A DNA stretch of 64,000 bases from Anniella stebbinsi (taxonomy: Eukaryota; Chordata; Lepidosauria; Squamata; Anniellidae), in the NCBI GenBank assembly GCA_029215795.1, contig JARDYH010000002.1, positions 295,337,973 to 295,401,972 of the forward strand, read 5' to 3'. Each line of letters opens with the position of its first letter. Position 1 is the stretch's first letter. Positions 12,301-23,195 of the stretch are shown in pieces. The notes under the pieces are model-generated. The model searched no databases. It saw only the letters and a program-made list of their open reading frames with translations, and was not told the origin of the DNA. The translations under genes and the position numbers were made by a program.

Positions 12301-12660
12301 TGGGGAAATTGCGTTTCATTACGGTCGCTTCTCCGCCTGCGTATTTGTCCCTTATTACTTCCTCATTCTCAAGGGCGAGGAAAGAGGAAGTAAACAATGT
12401 GCACGTGGCCCATTCAGTGGGCTGTTTTAATCGCGCTGCTTCTGCACACAGCAGGAGATAGCAGCAACTTCTGACTTTAAAAATAAGTCGGACTTATTGG
12501 GATTTTTTTTGTCGCTCAGAGGAGGCTAGAAGGGGCGGGAGGCACGTGGGAGGCAGACGTCGTCGTGAGAGAGACCTGCAAAAACCCGTGAGTGCCCAGT
12601 AACAAGCATGCAATAAAACACTCATCTGATGGAGCTCTAAAAGAACACAATTATTTCATA
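12301..12660 (-). repeat. CpG-rich interspersed repeat, family D (minus)
   Basis: When reversed, it aligns over about 300 bp with 41945-42260. Shared blocks include GCACTCACGGGTTTTTGCA, GCCCCTTCT, CTGCTGTGTGCAG, AGCAGCGCGATTAAAAC and TGAATGGGCCACGTG. It stands out from its flanks by its CpGs (GTCGCTTCTCCG, ACGTCGTCGTGAG). No frame or terminal repeat was resolved. Confidence 0.55.
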
Positions 12661-13130
12661 GCAACCCTAGTTGCCTGTAAGAAACTATGTTAATAAAAAA
12701 GTGGGAGGGGTAGGAAACTTTGGTGGGCTCCAAGGTAGGAGTATGGGGGCACATTGGTGCCCATGGCAACAAGTTGTCTCCCCTTGCCCTAGTATCATCC
12801 CCTCAGTGTTAAGACAGTGTTGTGATGTCCCCATGAACAATGACATGTGTTTCCACATTCAAGATAGCTGTGCAGTTTCTGAAGACATCTTAGAAAACTT
12901 TGGTCAGAGGACAATGTAGTACTTTGTTCAGGATGTGCAATTGTGCTTTAAAGCACTAATTGGGGCCACAGCTTTGTCTCACAATAACAGGAAACTATGG
13001 AAGCTGTGAGAACAATCCCCCCTCCGAACAGGCCCAGCAACAATGATCCCCAAGGAAGAAAAAAATGTAGGGAATTTCTCTTACCAGCCATTGCATCCTA
13101 GTATGCTGAAGCAGTTTTTGCTGGCCCTGA
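12661..13130. other. Unassigned sequence
   Basis: Short frames only; nothing recognised. Confidence 0.4.
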
Positions 13131-13312
13131 GGGTGGGGCTGTAGCTCAGTTGTAAAACACATGCTTTGCACGCAAAGGGTTCCAGGTTCGGTCCCAAGTA
13201 CCTCCAGGTAGGGCTGCAAACAATTCCTGTTTGAATCCCTGGAGAGCCACTGCCAGACAGTGTAGACTGGATTGAGCTAAATGGTCTAATCTTCTGACTT
13301 GATATAAACTAG
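13131..13312 (+). mobile_element. tRNA-Ala-derived SINE
   Basis: The head reads GGGGCTGTAGCTCAGTTG (A box) and GGTTCGGTCCC (B box, 13185-13195) with GCTTTGCACGC between them, which matches the anticodon arm of tRNA-Ala(UGC). Next comes a linker with CCTCCAGGTAGGGCTG and TGGAGAGCCACTGCCAG, then a tail ATTGAGCTAAATGGTCTAAT. The head lacks proper acceptor and anticodon pairing, so it is a SINE and not a working tRNA gene. Confidence 0.8.
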
Positions 13313-14879
13313 ATTATCACAGCCAAAGAGATCAAGGTGATACTCAATTCATCCCAGCCACTCAATTGCAATAACCTAGGAATTTGAGTCTTGTTTGTGC
13401 TAATTTATTTTTCAGACGCAATTATTCAGTGTGCCTGATCTGAGGGGCTATTTCATGCATTATTGCCCCCATGTGGAGGTTAATGAAAACTGTTTCCTGC
13501 ATGGATGCTGTAATGTTTGTAAATCTATTTCTCTGTGTGCCATTGGTTTAAGATTTTTATTATTTTATTGCTACACTTCCAGATGGATTCACTTTGGAAT
13601 GTGAGATTTTTGTCTCCATCCTATTAAAATCTGGGTTGCTCTGTCTAGAACGTTCCCTTCTCCTAAAAGCTAGAACCTTTAAAGACAACAACGTTCATTT
13701 GAGACTGTCAGGTTCATATATATACTCTCTCTCTTTATTCATATTTTTCTTGTTGCTTTTCCCCTCTTGAGATTTATTGAAGATTTATTGCTCCTAATTT
13801 TTAAGCACCAAGTGTATCTAGTGTTCTTATTACTCCTAATTAATGTGAGAATAAAGAATCAAAGAGGGTATTCCTCCAATGAGTTGTTTTTGAAGAGTGA
13901 CAAATTAATCCCCTCGGATATGGCTGAAGCCAGGAGAGATCTCCTCTGTTTTGTTTCCTTAATAAATTGCAGCAATTAGATCTGCAAAACACCAGGTCTT
14001 ATTATTTTTATACCTATTCTACTCTCCTTTTCTGTGCTAGAATGAATGGTTTTAATTTGAAAGCGAAAGGCCTTCTTCAAGGTAACCAAAAGATTAAAGG
14101 GTGTGAGGTTGCTGTTGTTCTAGTGTGTGTGTGTGTGTATACCCCTAAATTATATGTATTATGCTCACAATTTTTATCTTGGGAGTTAGAGCTATTCCCA
14201 TATCTGAAGAAATCAGGTTGTAAATAAGACTAAAGGAACTAGCCAGTGGACTACAAGAAGAGGAGTTCAAACCAGTTGTTTCTCCCATAAAAGGTTCCCC
14301 AACATATCAGGGATGGATGGTGCAACCTGCACTCATCCAGGGTGATGTCCATATTGAGTTGGTAAAAGTAAAGTCAAGAGAGGAGAGAAATAAATATACT
14401 TGAAGCATAATAAATGATAGGAGCCTTGGTGTACAGAAAATATAGTCATTTCCCAGATGGTAGGATGACCGGATTACAATTCCCAGTGACTGGGCAACAC
14501 ACTCTTACCATGCAAGAAAGAACAAAGCTAATTGTGACCATCATAATATAGGGATCCAATTTGGTTGGGACTTGATATATAGCTACTTTGGGCTAATGGT
14601 TAATCTGATCTGGAATGATTAAGAAATCTCTGCCATTTGTGGTCACTCCCATTTCCAGTCCTTATCCACAGCATGTTACCATTCTATTATTTAACACCTG
14701 TGTTTGTTAGGGCTAAGATTTTTGTATAGTTGGGTCATAGGAGGATTACTTACCTATTATGCTTGTTAGTATATGGATCTGTTGGTGTCTTCTGACATGG
14801 GACTAAAGGAAAATGAGTCTGACTTTTAGAAGACAGACCAAATGGTGCTAAGGAGGTGTCTAACAGAAATCTCTATCTT
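13313..14879. other. AT-rich non-coding DNA, possibly conserved in part
   Basis: There is no gene. The stretch 13750-14100 is repeat-free, AT-rich and carries homeodomain-like cores (CTCCTAATTAATG, AGCAATTAG), so it could be regulatory. A short (GT)n lies near 14130. Confidence 0.3.
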
Positions 14880-15560
14880 CGTCTTTGTGTCCCAGGGAAG
14901 CCATAAACCTTTTCCCCATGTTTCGCTGGAGCTCTTCTCACCTGTGGCTGATGGTGTTTACACTTTCCTTGCTCTCACCATTTCCCTCTTGCCAAAGTCT
15001 CCGAGACAGAAGTTGGGTAGACCCGCCGTGCAAAACACTTAGCACTTTATTTCCTCCAAGGAACAAAAAGCAAGGAAAACTTCATCGGTGGAGCTAAACC
15101 CAGCTCTAAGTGCTAAAATGTTTACCGCTTTCAATCTGCCGGGCAAGACACTCGGAGCAAAAAGTGCTGATTGGCAGCCTGCTGGCTCACGCTTGCCTCC
15201 AACTTTTAGACGGTTGCCACAGCCCGGCACCTGAAATGGCAGAATTTTAATTATCTCTGAGAAGGGGATGGTTCTGCAACCACTTCAGACGGTTTTCTAT
15301 TAACGTTTGACAAGATCTCAAAGCAATTGAAATATGTTTAATGAGATTACAACATTAGATTGGAGTCTGAGAATTTTCTGATCAAATTCCAGTTTGCCTA
15401 ATTAATGCATTCCAGCACCTACTTAACTAGATTCATAACAACAAATCATTCCGAGCTATCGCCAGTGAGATGCACCCTGCCTAGACAGTGGATAATGGAT
15501 AAATGCATATATGTTTATGTTATTTCAGTGGAAAATCCATGTGCCTGTTGGTAATGAATT
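14880..15560. other. Candidate conserved non-coding element
   Basis: A repeat-free block of about 680 bp with mixed composition, several intact CpGs and strings typical of vertebrate enhancers (GCCTAATTAATGCATTCC, TTTAATGAGATTACAAC). It is not coding: all frames are broken. Conservation is inferred from texture only. Confidence 0.3.
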
Positions 15561-15691
15561 GAAGGTTAAGTGACAATTTCTCTTCACAGCCACTCATGTC
15601 TTACACTCTGTGAACTGAAAACTGGATTAACCTTTAATTACCCCCAGTGACCTCTCAACCCTAAAACAACTTTACCACTCCTATCCATATT

Positions 15692-15701
15692 ATTTGCATA
15701 T
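15692..15701 (+). promoter_or_regulatory. POU/octamer motif
   Basis: ATTTGCATAT equals the known POU-factor octamer. A near copy follows at 15725. Binding is not shown. Confidence 0.35.
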
Positions 15702-15724
15702 ACCATTTAATGAGAAAAACATCT

Positions 15725-15734
15725 GTTTGCATAT
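15725..15734 (+). promoter_or_regulatory. Octamer-like motif
   Basis: GTTTGCATAT differs from the octamer by one base and lies 23 bp after the first motif. Confidence 0.3.
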
Positions 15735-16317
15735 TTGGTACCTCTAATATTATGCAGATGAGCCGGCACTGTGCATTGCAATAGGCAATTGTGAGAAGAT
15801 CTGGTTCCTCCCCCCTCCCTTTCTTTCAGAGTTGGGTGGAGGGTTTTTTTTTCCAGGCCGGGGGGGAGGGGAGTGTTTCTTCTTCCTCCCACTGATTAAG
15901 CCTGACTTGTATTAATTAGAACAAGAGCAACCTGGTGCCAATGGCATTGCATACATAATGCACAGCTGTTGTGTGATCCCAATGGCAGCAAAACAGTATT
16001 CTGAATCCCCCCCACCACCTCCCCGATACAAAGATTGGCTTGATGTTGCTGTTGGTCTGTATGCTTTCATTCATAAATTCAGCCACACTCTCCTTTTCTC
16101 TCTCTTCATCGTCTTCTAAAAAGAAATGACAAGCAGATTAAGAAACAGGTTTCCACGATGTGTGTGTAATATGTTTCTTCACCCTCAGAGGTCAGGAAGC
16201 ATATTTTTATTTTCTCATAGATATTCTGCTTCCCCCGCGCTTCTTCCACTGAAGTGTCTGAAAAGATGCATTGGGAGAAAAAGTTGCTAGACTCTGCACG
16301 TGCATTATAGGGCTTGC

Positions 16318-16402
16318 AGCCCAATTCTGTGCATGCCTACTCAGAGGTAAGCCCCACTATGTTCAGTGGGGCTTACCTCCAGGCATGCATACACTGAATT
16401 AC
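16318..16402. repeat. Palindromic repeat (family E)
   Basis: GCATGCCTACTCAGAGGTAA with CCCCACT is answered by AGTGGGGCTTACCTCCAGGC, giving a long hairpin around 16350-16375. Related, weaker copies with CCCATTGA / TCAATGGGA-type cores are at 22200, 23405 and 49820. This is probably a short non-autonomous DNA transposon. Confidence 0.6.
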
Positions 16403-16765
16403 AACCTTCATTTGAACCTATTCTCACAACCTATTTTGCAATGTTGAGGTTTAACACTGAAGCATGTCATAAAGAAGAGAATGTCTCTGAGCATATGCAG
16501 GTTCCAATTCCCTCAACACTGAGGACAATCTGCTTTCAGACACTGGCCATTGAGGGAGTGGACCATCAGGCTTTTGCAGCTGCACCTCTCACCATTGCCC
16601 CCCAGTCAAATTTATTCCTGTTTAGATATTTGTTCTTATTTTAGAAAATTAGCTAGTTTCTTTTTAAATTTACATGTGATTTCAGGGGATCCTATTTTTT
16701 TATTCCTTCTTTAGAGAATAATCCTGTGGGTGGGTGTATGTGTGTGATGTCTTCTGCCACTTACC
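16403..16765. other. Unassigned sequence
   Basis: No gene or repeat recognised. Confidence 0.35.
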
Positions 16766-16883
16766 ATAGAATCATAGAATCATAAAACAGTAGAGTTGGA
16801 AGGGGCCTATAAGGCCATTGAGTCCAACCCCCTGTTCAATGCAGGAATCCACCTTAAAGCATACCTGACAGATGGCTGTCCAG

Positions 16884-17165
16884 GACCTTGTCTTGATGGC
16901 GCCGCATTGGCGCTGCAAGGCCTCTGGCTCTTGCACGGGTGCTTCTTCCCAGCATCTGCATGGGAAGAAGCATGAATGCAGAGTTGCAGCTGCCACCATG
17001 GCTAGCACCGGGGAGGGGGCAGGAATGGGGCAGCCAGAGGGGGAGGAAGAGAGGGACGTGAACTGGCTCTCTTCCCTTTGACCTCCCTCTGGCTGCCCCG
17101 TTCCTATCTGCCCCCAGTTTTTTTTAAAAAAAATTATCTATAGATGAGAAGGATCACATCTACAG

Positions 17166-17204
<39 letters not shown>

Positions 17205-17676
17205 TTAAAAATACAAACGGGGGAAGGAAGGGGGCAGCCAAAGAGAGGAGTGCCGGTTTGGGCACCATGCATTCCTCTCTTCCTACCCCTTCGGCTACCC
17301 GTTCCTTCCCCCATTTGTATTTTTTTTAAAAAAATATTAATCTGTAGATGCGATTCTTCGAGTATTCAGATAAAATAATAATAGTAAAAACATAAGTATG
17401 GGGGGAAGGAATGGGGCAGCCGGAGGGGGAGGAAGAGAGGGATGTACAGCTCCTGAACTGGTCCTTCTCCAGCCAATGGTGAGAAATCAGCAGTCGCCAT
17501 CGGCTGTGGCACGCCTCCGTAGAAAAAAAAAGTCGGGGTAAGTGTGCGACTTTTTAAAAGTGGAGTTTAGGGGGTTTGCCCCTGGATGGCTTCATGATGG
17601 CGGCAGTGTCATGTAGATCACCTGCCACCACTCTGAAGCCACCGCGGGGTAAACTGCTCATCAAGATGTGCCCCTG
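16884..17676. mobile_element. Unclassified insertion inside CR1
   Basis: About 790 bp interrupts the CR1 between GCTGTCCAG and CTGCCTCTTGAATG. Its ends share TCTTGATG in inverted orientation, which is too short to be decisive, and no clear target duplication was resolved. The interior has a (TTA)n run (17166-17204) and three related blocks with GGGGCAGCC and GAGGGGGAGGAAGAGAGG in direct or reversed order. No coding capacity. Confidence 0.55.
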
Positions 17677-17715
17677 CTGCCTCTTGAATGCCTCTAGTGT
17701 GGGAGAGCCCACGAC

Positions 17716-18594
17716 TAGGGGTGTGCATGGGAGAAAAAATCGGATCGGAACCGGAACTGAAAGTGATACCTCAGATGGGATCGGAGGCTTTCTGGATCAG
17801 GTCGGATCCAATTCCGATCCGAAAATCGGACGTCCGATTTTCGGATCGGACGCCATTTTAGGTGTTTTCGCCATAGACTTGCATTGGGGGAAAGAAAGCT
17901 TTGTGGTCTGCCTTTCAGTAGAGCGCTGGGTGATGACGTCAGCAGGCGGCAGCGGGCAGCAGTGGGCGGTCTCGGCAGGTAAGTGGGAACCTCCCTGTCC
18001 CTCCCCCTCCCCCCACTCACACTCCTTACCTGCCAGTGTCCCGCGCTGCCATCCGCTGCTTCTGTACTATTTATAAGCACACCTTGCGGCCTGTTTATCA
18101 GTAGTATGGAAGCAGCGGACGGCAGTGCGGGATGCCAGCAGATAATGGGGGACCACCACCTCCCTCCCCCTCCCCCCACTCCTGCTCTTTACCTGCTGCC
18201 TCCTTGCTGCCATCCACTGCCACCTGCTGCTCCAGTACTACTGAGAAACAGGCCTTGCGCCCTGTTCCACAGTAAAGTGAGGGCGCGCCAAGTAATTACA
18301 TCACCCAGTGCACTGTCATTCTATTGTGGAACAGGCCGCAAGGCCTGTTTCAAAGTAGTACGGAAGCAGTGGGCGGCAGCGGACGGCAGTGAGGAGGCAG
18401 CATGTAAGGAGCTCAAGTGGGGGGAGGGGGAGGAGGTCCAATCCTCTGATTTTTTCCAATCCGGATTGGGTCCTTTCGTATTGGATCAGATCAGATTGGA
18501 TCCAGATGATTGGGATCAGAATCAGATAATTTTATGCGATTCGCCTGAATCAGGTCTGGATCATGGATCGGACCCGATCTGCTGCACATCCCTA
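17716..18594. mobile_element. Non-autonomous hAT element, copy A
   Basis: An 879-bp element beginning TAGGGGTGTGCA and ending TGCACATCCCTA, flanked by a perfect 8-bp duplication CCCACGAC (17708-17715 and 18595-18602). Both features are diagnostic of hAT transposons. The ends carry clustered CGGATCGG/GATCCGATCC-type repeats. The frames of up to 224 codons that cross it have no transposase features. Confidence 0.9.
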
Positions 18595-18660
18595 CCCACG
18601 ACCTCCCTAGGTAATTGGTCCCATTGTCTTACTGGTTCCATTGTCGTACTGTCATAATTC

Positions 18661-18737
18661 CAAAAGTGGCTCACACCAGACAGGGCAGAAAGTGTAAAAG
18701 GATAGATTTGCTGGGCTTTTCAGTTTAGTGGATTTAA

Positions 18738-18769
<32 letters not shown>

Positions 18770-19739
18770 ATCATCATTTAAGCAATGAGGCAAGTTCACT
18801 GCATCAGCTCCAGACTGGTGTAACTGAGAGACCTGGATCAACCCCTCTTGTGTGTTCAGCTGTGCTGTCGATTCAGTGAACCCAAAGTCATGTGCTCCCC
18901 ATCCCGACCCTGAAATGCCCAGTTTGGTGGCCTTCTGCCAGCTACTTCCAATGGTAGCTTTCCATCCACAGAGCTCTTTGTGGCAGTGGAACCCCTTTCC
19001 ACCAGTGGAGGCAAGCTGGACCAGGCATTACTGTGTCTTCACCCTTTTCTTTCCATTTCCATTTTCGGTTATATATTGCAAGGGGAGTGGCATGGGTGGG
19101 TCCACTCTCCCCAAAAGTGGCATGGCCTGGGTGTGGCGATCATCTGACACCCCTCTCCAGGCATCGAATGCTTTGCCCGATATAACGCCTAGCTAGTTGC
19201 TGGAGTAGATCCCCCCCCCCCCAGTTTCCCTTTGCAGATCTTCAATAAATGTGGCCCAAATTTTATACCATATACAATTGTCTCATCTCATTATTTCCCC
19301 CCTCCTTCACCTGCATTTTCCTTTATCTGTTATATATTGCAAGTGTCTGGCATGTCAACTGTCTTGGGTTGCATTTTGAAAACTTCACAATGTGAAGGAT
19401 CCAAACTGCCAAATGTGGAGAATGTTATATACAACACCAACATTTTGAAAGTATTATTTATTAAATTTCTACACCACATTCACCAAAAAAAGATGTGTTT
19501 AAGGTAACTTATAATAAAAATAGCAAGTATAACAAATGAGATTAACTCTGTGGGCTACAATATTGACAGTGCACAATAATTAAAAAATAACCTTCCCAGC
19601 CAGGATTGATTCCAAGCATCTTTGGTGTAGATTGAGTCTAAACCAACACTCTTGTCATATTTCAATTCACTTTTGACCCTTGCTTTCATGATACTCATCT
19701 TTGTGCATGCTTGGTACATACATGCCTGTTCATCCCACA
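18661..19739. other. Unassigned; AC microsatellite
   Basis: A (CA)n run lies at 18739-18768 and a C run near 19211. Two diverged copies of a motif (TTATATATTGCAAGGGGAGTGGCATG near 19070 and TTATATATTGCAAGTGTCTGGCATG near 19329) suggest a local duplication or old repeat. No gene. Confidence 0.4.
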
Positions 19740-19878
19740 GGTGTGAGCAACTTGTTGCCTTCCAGATGTTTTGGCCTATCACTCCCATCAGCCCTAGCTA
19801 GCATGGCCAATGGTGAGGGATCATGGGAGTGGTAGGCCAAAACATCTAGAGGGCCACAAGTTGCCCACCTTGTGAGCT
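19740..19878. mobile_element. Palindromic hAT-like MITE
   Basis: The left arm GAGCAACTTGTTGCCTTCCA, continuing with AGATGTTTTGGCC, is mirrored by GGCCAAAACATCTAGAGGGC and CACAAGTTGCCCACC. The ends resemble CAGGGGTGGGCAA-type hAT termini. A target duplication was not found. Other copies are at 20160, 49925, 54508, 60985 and elsewhere. Confidence 0.65.
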
Positions 19879-20039
19879 CAGGTATTTTATTTTATTCTCA
19901 ACTAAAACAAAATGTATGCCATTGTACCCATACAACCGGAATCATATGTGGATCATAACTTTGATCCAGTTTGGGATGCGGTCATAAAGTAGCTAGTCTC
20001 GATGATAGTGAAACAGTCAGTCTTACCATCTGCTAAAGA

Positions 20040-20150
20040 ATATAAGCAGATAAACACTTTAAATTGTTGCAAGTTTTAACTGTACGTTGCTCTGAGGGCC
20101 TTATTCGGGTCAAAAGGTGAAAAATAAATAAATAAATAAATAAATGAGAT
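20040..20150 (+). mobile_element. LINE 3' tail (L2-like)
   Basis: TTGCTCTGAGGGCCTTATTC, then AAAGGTGAAAAATAAATAAATAAA, follows the pattern of L2-like 3' ends seen at 38165 and, reversed, 54825. It ends in an (AAAT)n run at 20121-20145. Confidence 0.45.
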
Positions 20151-20159
20151 TGCTCTAGA

Positions 20160-20275
20160 TCAGTGGTTTGGGTCCCCAAATGTTGTCATACGACAACATC
20201 CATGATCCCCACCCAGTCCATGCTGGAATGATGGGCACTGTAGTCCAACAATATCTGCAGAACCCAAGGCTGGTA
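20160..20275. mobile_element. Palindromic hAT-like MITE, diverged
   Basis: CAGTGGTTTGGGTCCCCAAA and CACTGTAGTCCAACAATATC with AACCCAAGGCTG form the two arms. Same family as 19740. Confidence 0.5.
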
Positions 20276-20980
20276 ACTATTGCAAATCTAGATGGGTGCA
20301 AATTTGCCATAAATTGCTTTAAAAAAAAAAAAGGCTTATACAATAACAATGTAGGAGGACTAGAAAAATGGCCTGGAAGAGGGACAGTGCACATTTCCTG
20401 CTGGAATTCATGCAAAATGCTCATAACTGTCTAACAAGAGCAGATAATCCAGAGAATGTATGGATGCCATTAAAAGCAGCTCCTCCCCCTCTCTCGTGAT
20501 AACATCTAATAAATCTCAATGTGTGACATGATGTCACTACATTGAGAATTCCTCCATCCTACTTCATAGGCTGCTGCTTGCAGTCAGTTTCAACAGGTGA
20601 TAACATCATCACCACCTATTGAGATATTCCAGATACTACCAGAAGAAAGGAGAGCAGGAGACCCAGAGGGCGGCTGAGGCTGCTTTCGGCAGGAACGCAT
20701 ATGCATACTCCATATTCTCTAGTTCCACTCTAGGGCACAAATACCAGCACTCCAAGGAAGTAGAGGGCAAATAATTACAAATCTCTGGCTATGGTGTCAG
20801 TCTCTGCCTTTTTCTCATGTTAATATACATAGGAGATTTAAAGCTGGTATTGATACAATTCTCTCTCTCTCTCTCTCTCTCTCTGATGTCAAGGTGCTCT
20901 TCCTTTTCTTTCCGTTCTTTGATGGTGCTTCTGATACATCTCCACAGCAGAATTTCCAGATATTTCCTAGCAGTTTAAAC
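20276..20980. other. Unassigned; CT microsatellite
   Basis: A (CT)n run lies at 20860-20884. The last 8 bases (20973-20980, GTTTAAAC) are the target duplication of the next element. Confidence 0.4.
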
Positions 20981-21582
20981 TAGGGGTGTGCAATGGATCA
21001 GGTCCGATCCACGATCCGAAACCGATCCGACTGAAATTGGATAAAATTATCCGATTACGATCTCGGCTTCTGGATCATCCAATCTCATCTGAACCGGTCT
21101 GGAAGGACCCGATCCGGTTCAGATAAAATCGGAGGATTGGACCTCCTCCTCCTCCTCGCACTGCTTACCTGTTGGGGCCGTCCGCTGCCGTCCGCGGGCG
21201 CCCGCAGGTGACCGCAGACGGCTCCAGCAGGTAAGGGGCATGAGGAGGGAGGGGGCTTACCTGCCGAGGCCGTCTGCTATCGTCCGTTGGCACCCGCGGA
21301 CAGCAGTGGACGGCCCCGGCAGGTAAGAAGCGCAAGGGGGGAGGGGGGAGGGACAGGGAGGGGAGGAGTTAGGCCCCCATTCACCCCAGCCATAGGCTTG
21401 CATTGGGGGAAAGCTTTCTTTCCCCCAATGCAAGCCTATGGCCGATCCGAAAATCGGACTTCCGATTTTCGGATCGGGATCCGATCCGATGGACCTCCGA
21501 TTTTGTCCTGAACTATCCAGGACAATCTCGGAGGTCCCGATCCAGGTCTCGATCTGATCCGGGGGGTCCCTGCACATCCCTA
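20981..21582. mobile_element. Non-autonomous hAT element, copy B
   Basis: A 602-bp element beginning TAGGGGTGTGCA and ending TGCACATCCCTA, with GTTTAAAC on the left and GTTTAAAT on the right (7 of 8 match). It shares with copy A the CCGATCCGAAAATCGGAC-type repeats near both ends. The interior has a large palindrome at 21390-21441 and two related tracts containing CCGTCCGCTG and CAGCAGGTAAG. Confidence 0.88.
21390..21441. repeat. 52-bp near-perfect palindrome in hAT copy B
   Basis: CCATAGGCTTGCATTGGGGG followed by AAAG is mirrored by CTTT and CCCCCAATGCAAGCCTATGG, with only 4 extra bases at the centre. In hAT copy A only one arm is present (17870-17905). Confidence 0.85.
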
Positions 21583-22199
21583 GTTTAAATGCTAGTGTAT
21601 TTGCTTCCTGGTCTTTTTTTCAGAAAATTACAAATGAACATTTGCTCTACTCCAATGTATCTTCCTCCATTTAAAATAACGTTTAAAAATAATAACTCTC
21701 ACAAGCAGTGGGACAATTATATTAGCCTCCAAAACATCTCCTTAGCCTTTTGAAGCCTTATTGTGTGTGTATGTGTGTGTGTGTGTGTGTGTGCCATGAA
21801 CAAGCAAGGGAAACTCTGCAAAGCGAATAGATACAAATAGGTTCCCAGTACAATCCTAAGAGTGCAATCCTGTGGCCACTAGATGGCCATAGGATTGTTC
21901 GGTTTCTGTGTTCCGAGAAACTGTGCCCCATGCCCCTCCCCCTTATAGCCAATGTGGTTCTTGCCGGGTCTCTGTGCTCAGAAACGGCATGTGGAAAGGG
22001 TTAACAGGGAGTGGTCCCCGGGGCAGGGAGGGGAGCAGGCCACTTTACGCAGCTTCCCATGCACCACTTAGCCTCCCTGGCTAGACAGGCAAAATCGCCC
22101 ATCTGAGCCATAAATGCAGGGCGCCTGGATGCCCTCAGTGCTCCAGCCACCCTGCATAGGATAGTCAGCAGCCTCCGAATTTGGGGGCTGGTGACTATC
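21583..22199. other. Unassigned; GT microsatellite; CTCF-like motif
   Basis: An imperfect (GT)n lies at 21762-21793. CCACTAGATGGCC at 21876-21888 resembles the CTCF core. No gene. Confidence 0.35.
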
Positions 22200-22300
22200 C
22201 CAATAAGATTGTGCCCTAAATGTGTTCACTCAGAAATAAATCTAACTGAGTTCAATGAGACTTACACCCAAGGAAGTGTGCACAAAACTGCAGCCTAAAT
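22200..22300. repeat. Family E palindromic repeat, diverged
   Basis: GTTCACTCAGAAATAAATCT, then ACTGAGTTCAATGAGACTTA, parallels 49820-49905 and 16318-16402. Confidence 0.45.
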
Positions 22301-22599
22301 CAGGATGCAAATCATTTCGTAAAGACTGATAGAAGTGGGCAAAGATGGAAGTGACAAAGGAAAAGAGCAATAAGGACAAAATTAGCTCTGCGCACCCATG
22401 ACAACCAAGCGTAATGCAAACATTCTGGTCCTTTCCACCCCACCTTTTTTGCCCTCTACCTTTTGGACCCACTAGAAGTGGTCCCCGAGACCATTCCTTT
22501 TGTGTATGTGTTGTCTTGAGAATAGTAATAAACCCGGTGGAGACACAGTACAATTGTGCTTTCAGTTCCCACGAAACCGATATGAATTTGTATAGACAA

Positions 22600-22765
22600 A
22601 CTAGCACAGGAGTCTGCCAACTTCGTGGGCACATCTGGAAATCTGTGAAACTGTCCAGGGCACCACCACAAAATGGCTGCCATGGGCGGCATGGCTATGT
22701 AGCCCAGAGGCACTCACAGGAGATGAAAAGAGCAGCTGCTGGAAGCCCTCTCTTTGCTTTGAAGA
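22600..22765. repeat. Interspersed repeat, family C
   Basis: Shares GTGAAACTGTCCAGGGCACC and CAAAATGGCTGCCATG with 12062-12262. Confidence 0.5.
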
Positions 22766-23195
22766 GATCCCAGCTGCCAGTAAGACAATGACTCAATTTT
22801 AAACAAAAATAGTGGGAGATGCAGGGCACGTTGGCCCTTTGATAAGTCCCAAGAATGTGTCAGGGGGGTGCATTGCTCTCTGTGGGCACCACATTGCCTG
22901 CCCCAGTGCTAGTGCTATTCCAAGCACGTCCTCCCGCAGCAACCAAAACCTTGCTCCTGCTGCCGTACAACCAAAACCTTGCCAGAGCCAGTGATTTTTA
23001 AGAGGGAGGGAAAGGCAAGGAGCCCTCCTGCCATTACCACCATGGTAAGCCCTGACACCCTCCCAACCAGTTTGAGGGTTGAATGGTGGCCCTTGAAATG
23101 GCCTCCTCAATTCACTACCTGCAAATGTGGATGGCAAATTGTGGTAGCCCTATCAAGATCACTTTTCAGCGGTGTTTTATATCAATGTACAAGCA
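22766..23195. other. Unassigned sequence
   Basis: A short direct repeat (AACCAAAACCTTGC at about 22941 and 22970) is present. No gene. Confidence 0.4.

Larger units (their letters stand above)
15561..16100. other. Candidate regulatory block with octamer motifs
   Basis: Repeat-free AT-rich sequence that continues the block to the left. It includes two octamer-type motifs 23 bp apart (listed separately) and a pyrimidine-rich patch near 15800-15880. Confidence 0.3.
16766..18660 (-). mobile_element. CR1 3' end split by two nested insertions (minus)
   Basis: The CR1 3' terminus is clear: on the minus strand it ends in an octamer tail of ATTCTATG units (CATAGAATCATAGAATCATA at 16766). The CR1 pieces are 16766-16883, about 17677-17715 and 18603-18660. 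They join into a normal CR1 3' UTR when the two insertions (16884-17676 and 17716-18594, the latter plus one copy of its 8-bp duplication) are taken out. Confidence 0.8.

Noticed and set aside
13131..13205. Functional tRNA-Ala gene
   Set aside because: A and B boxes exist, but the acceptor and anticodon stems do not pair properly, and a SINE linker and tail follow. A second copy with the same tail lies at 23196.
17576..18657. Frames of 166 and 224 codons as a hAT transposase
   Set aside because: No transposase motifs; the frames cross element boundaries and consist of translated repeat strings.
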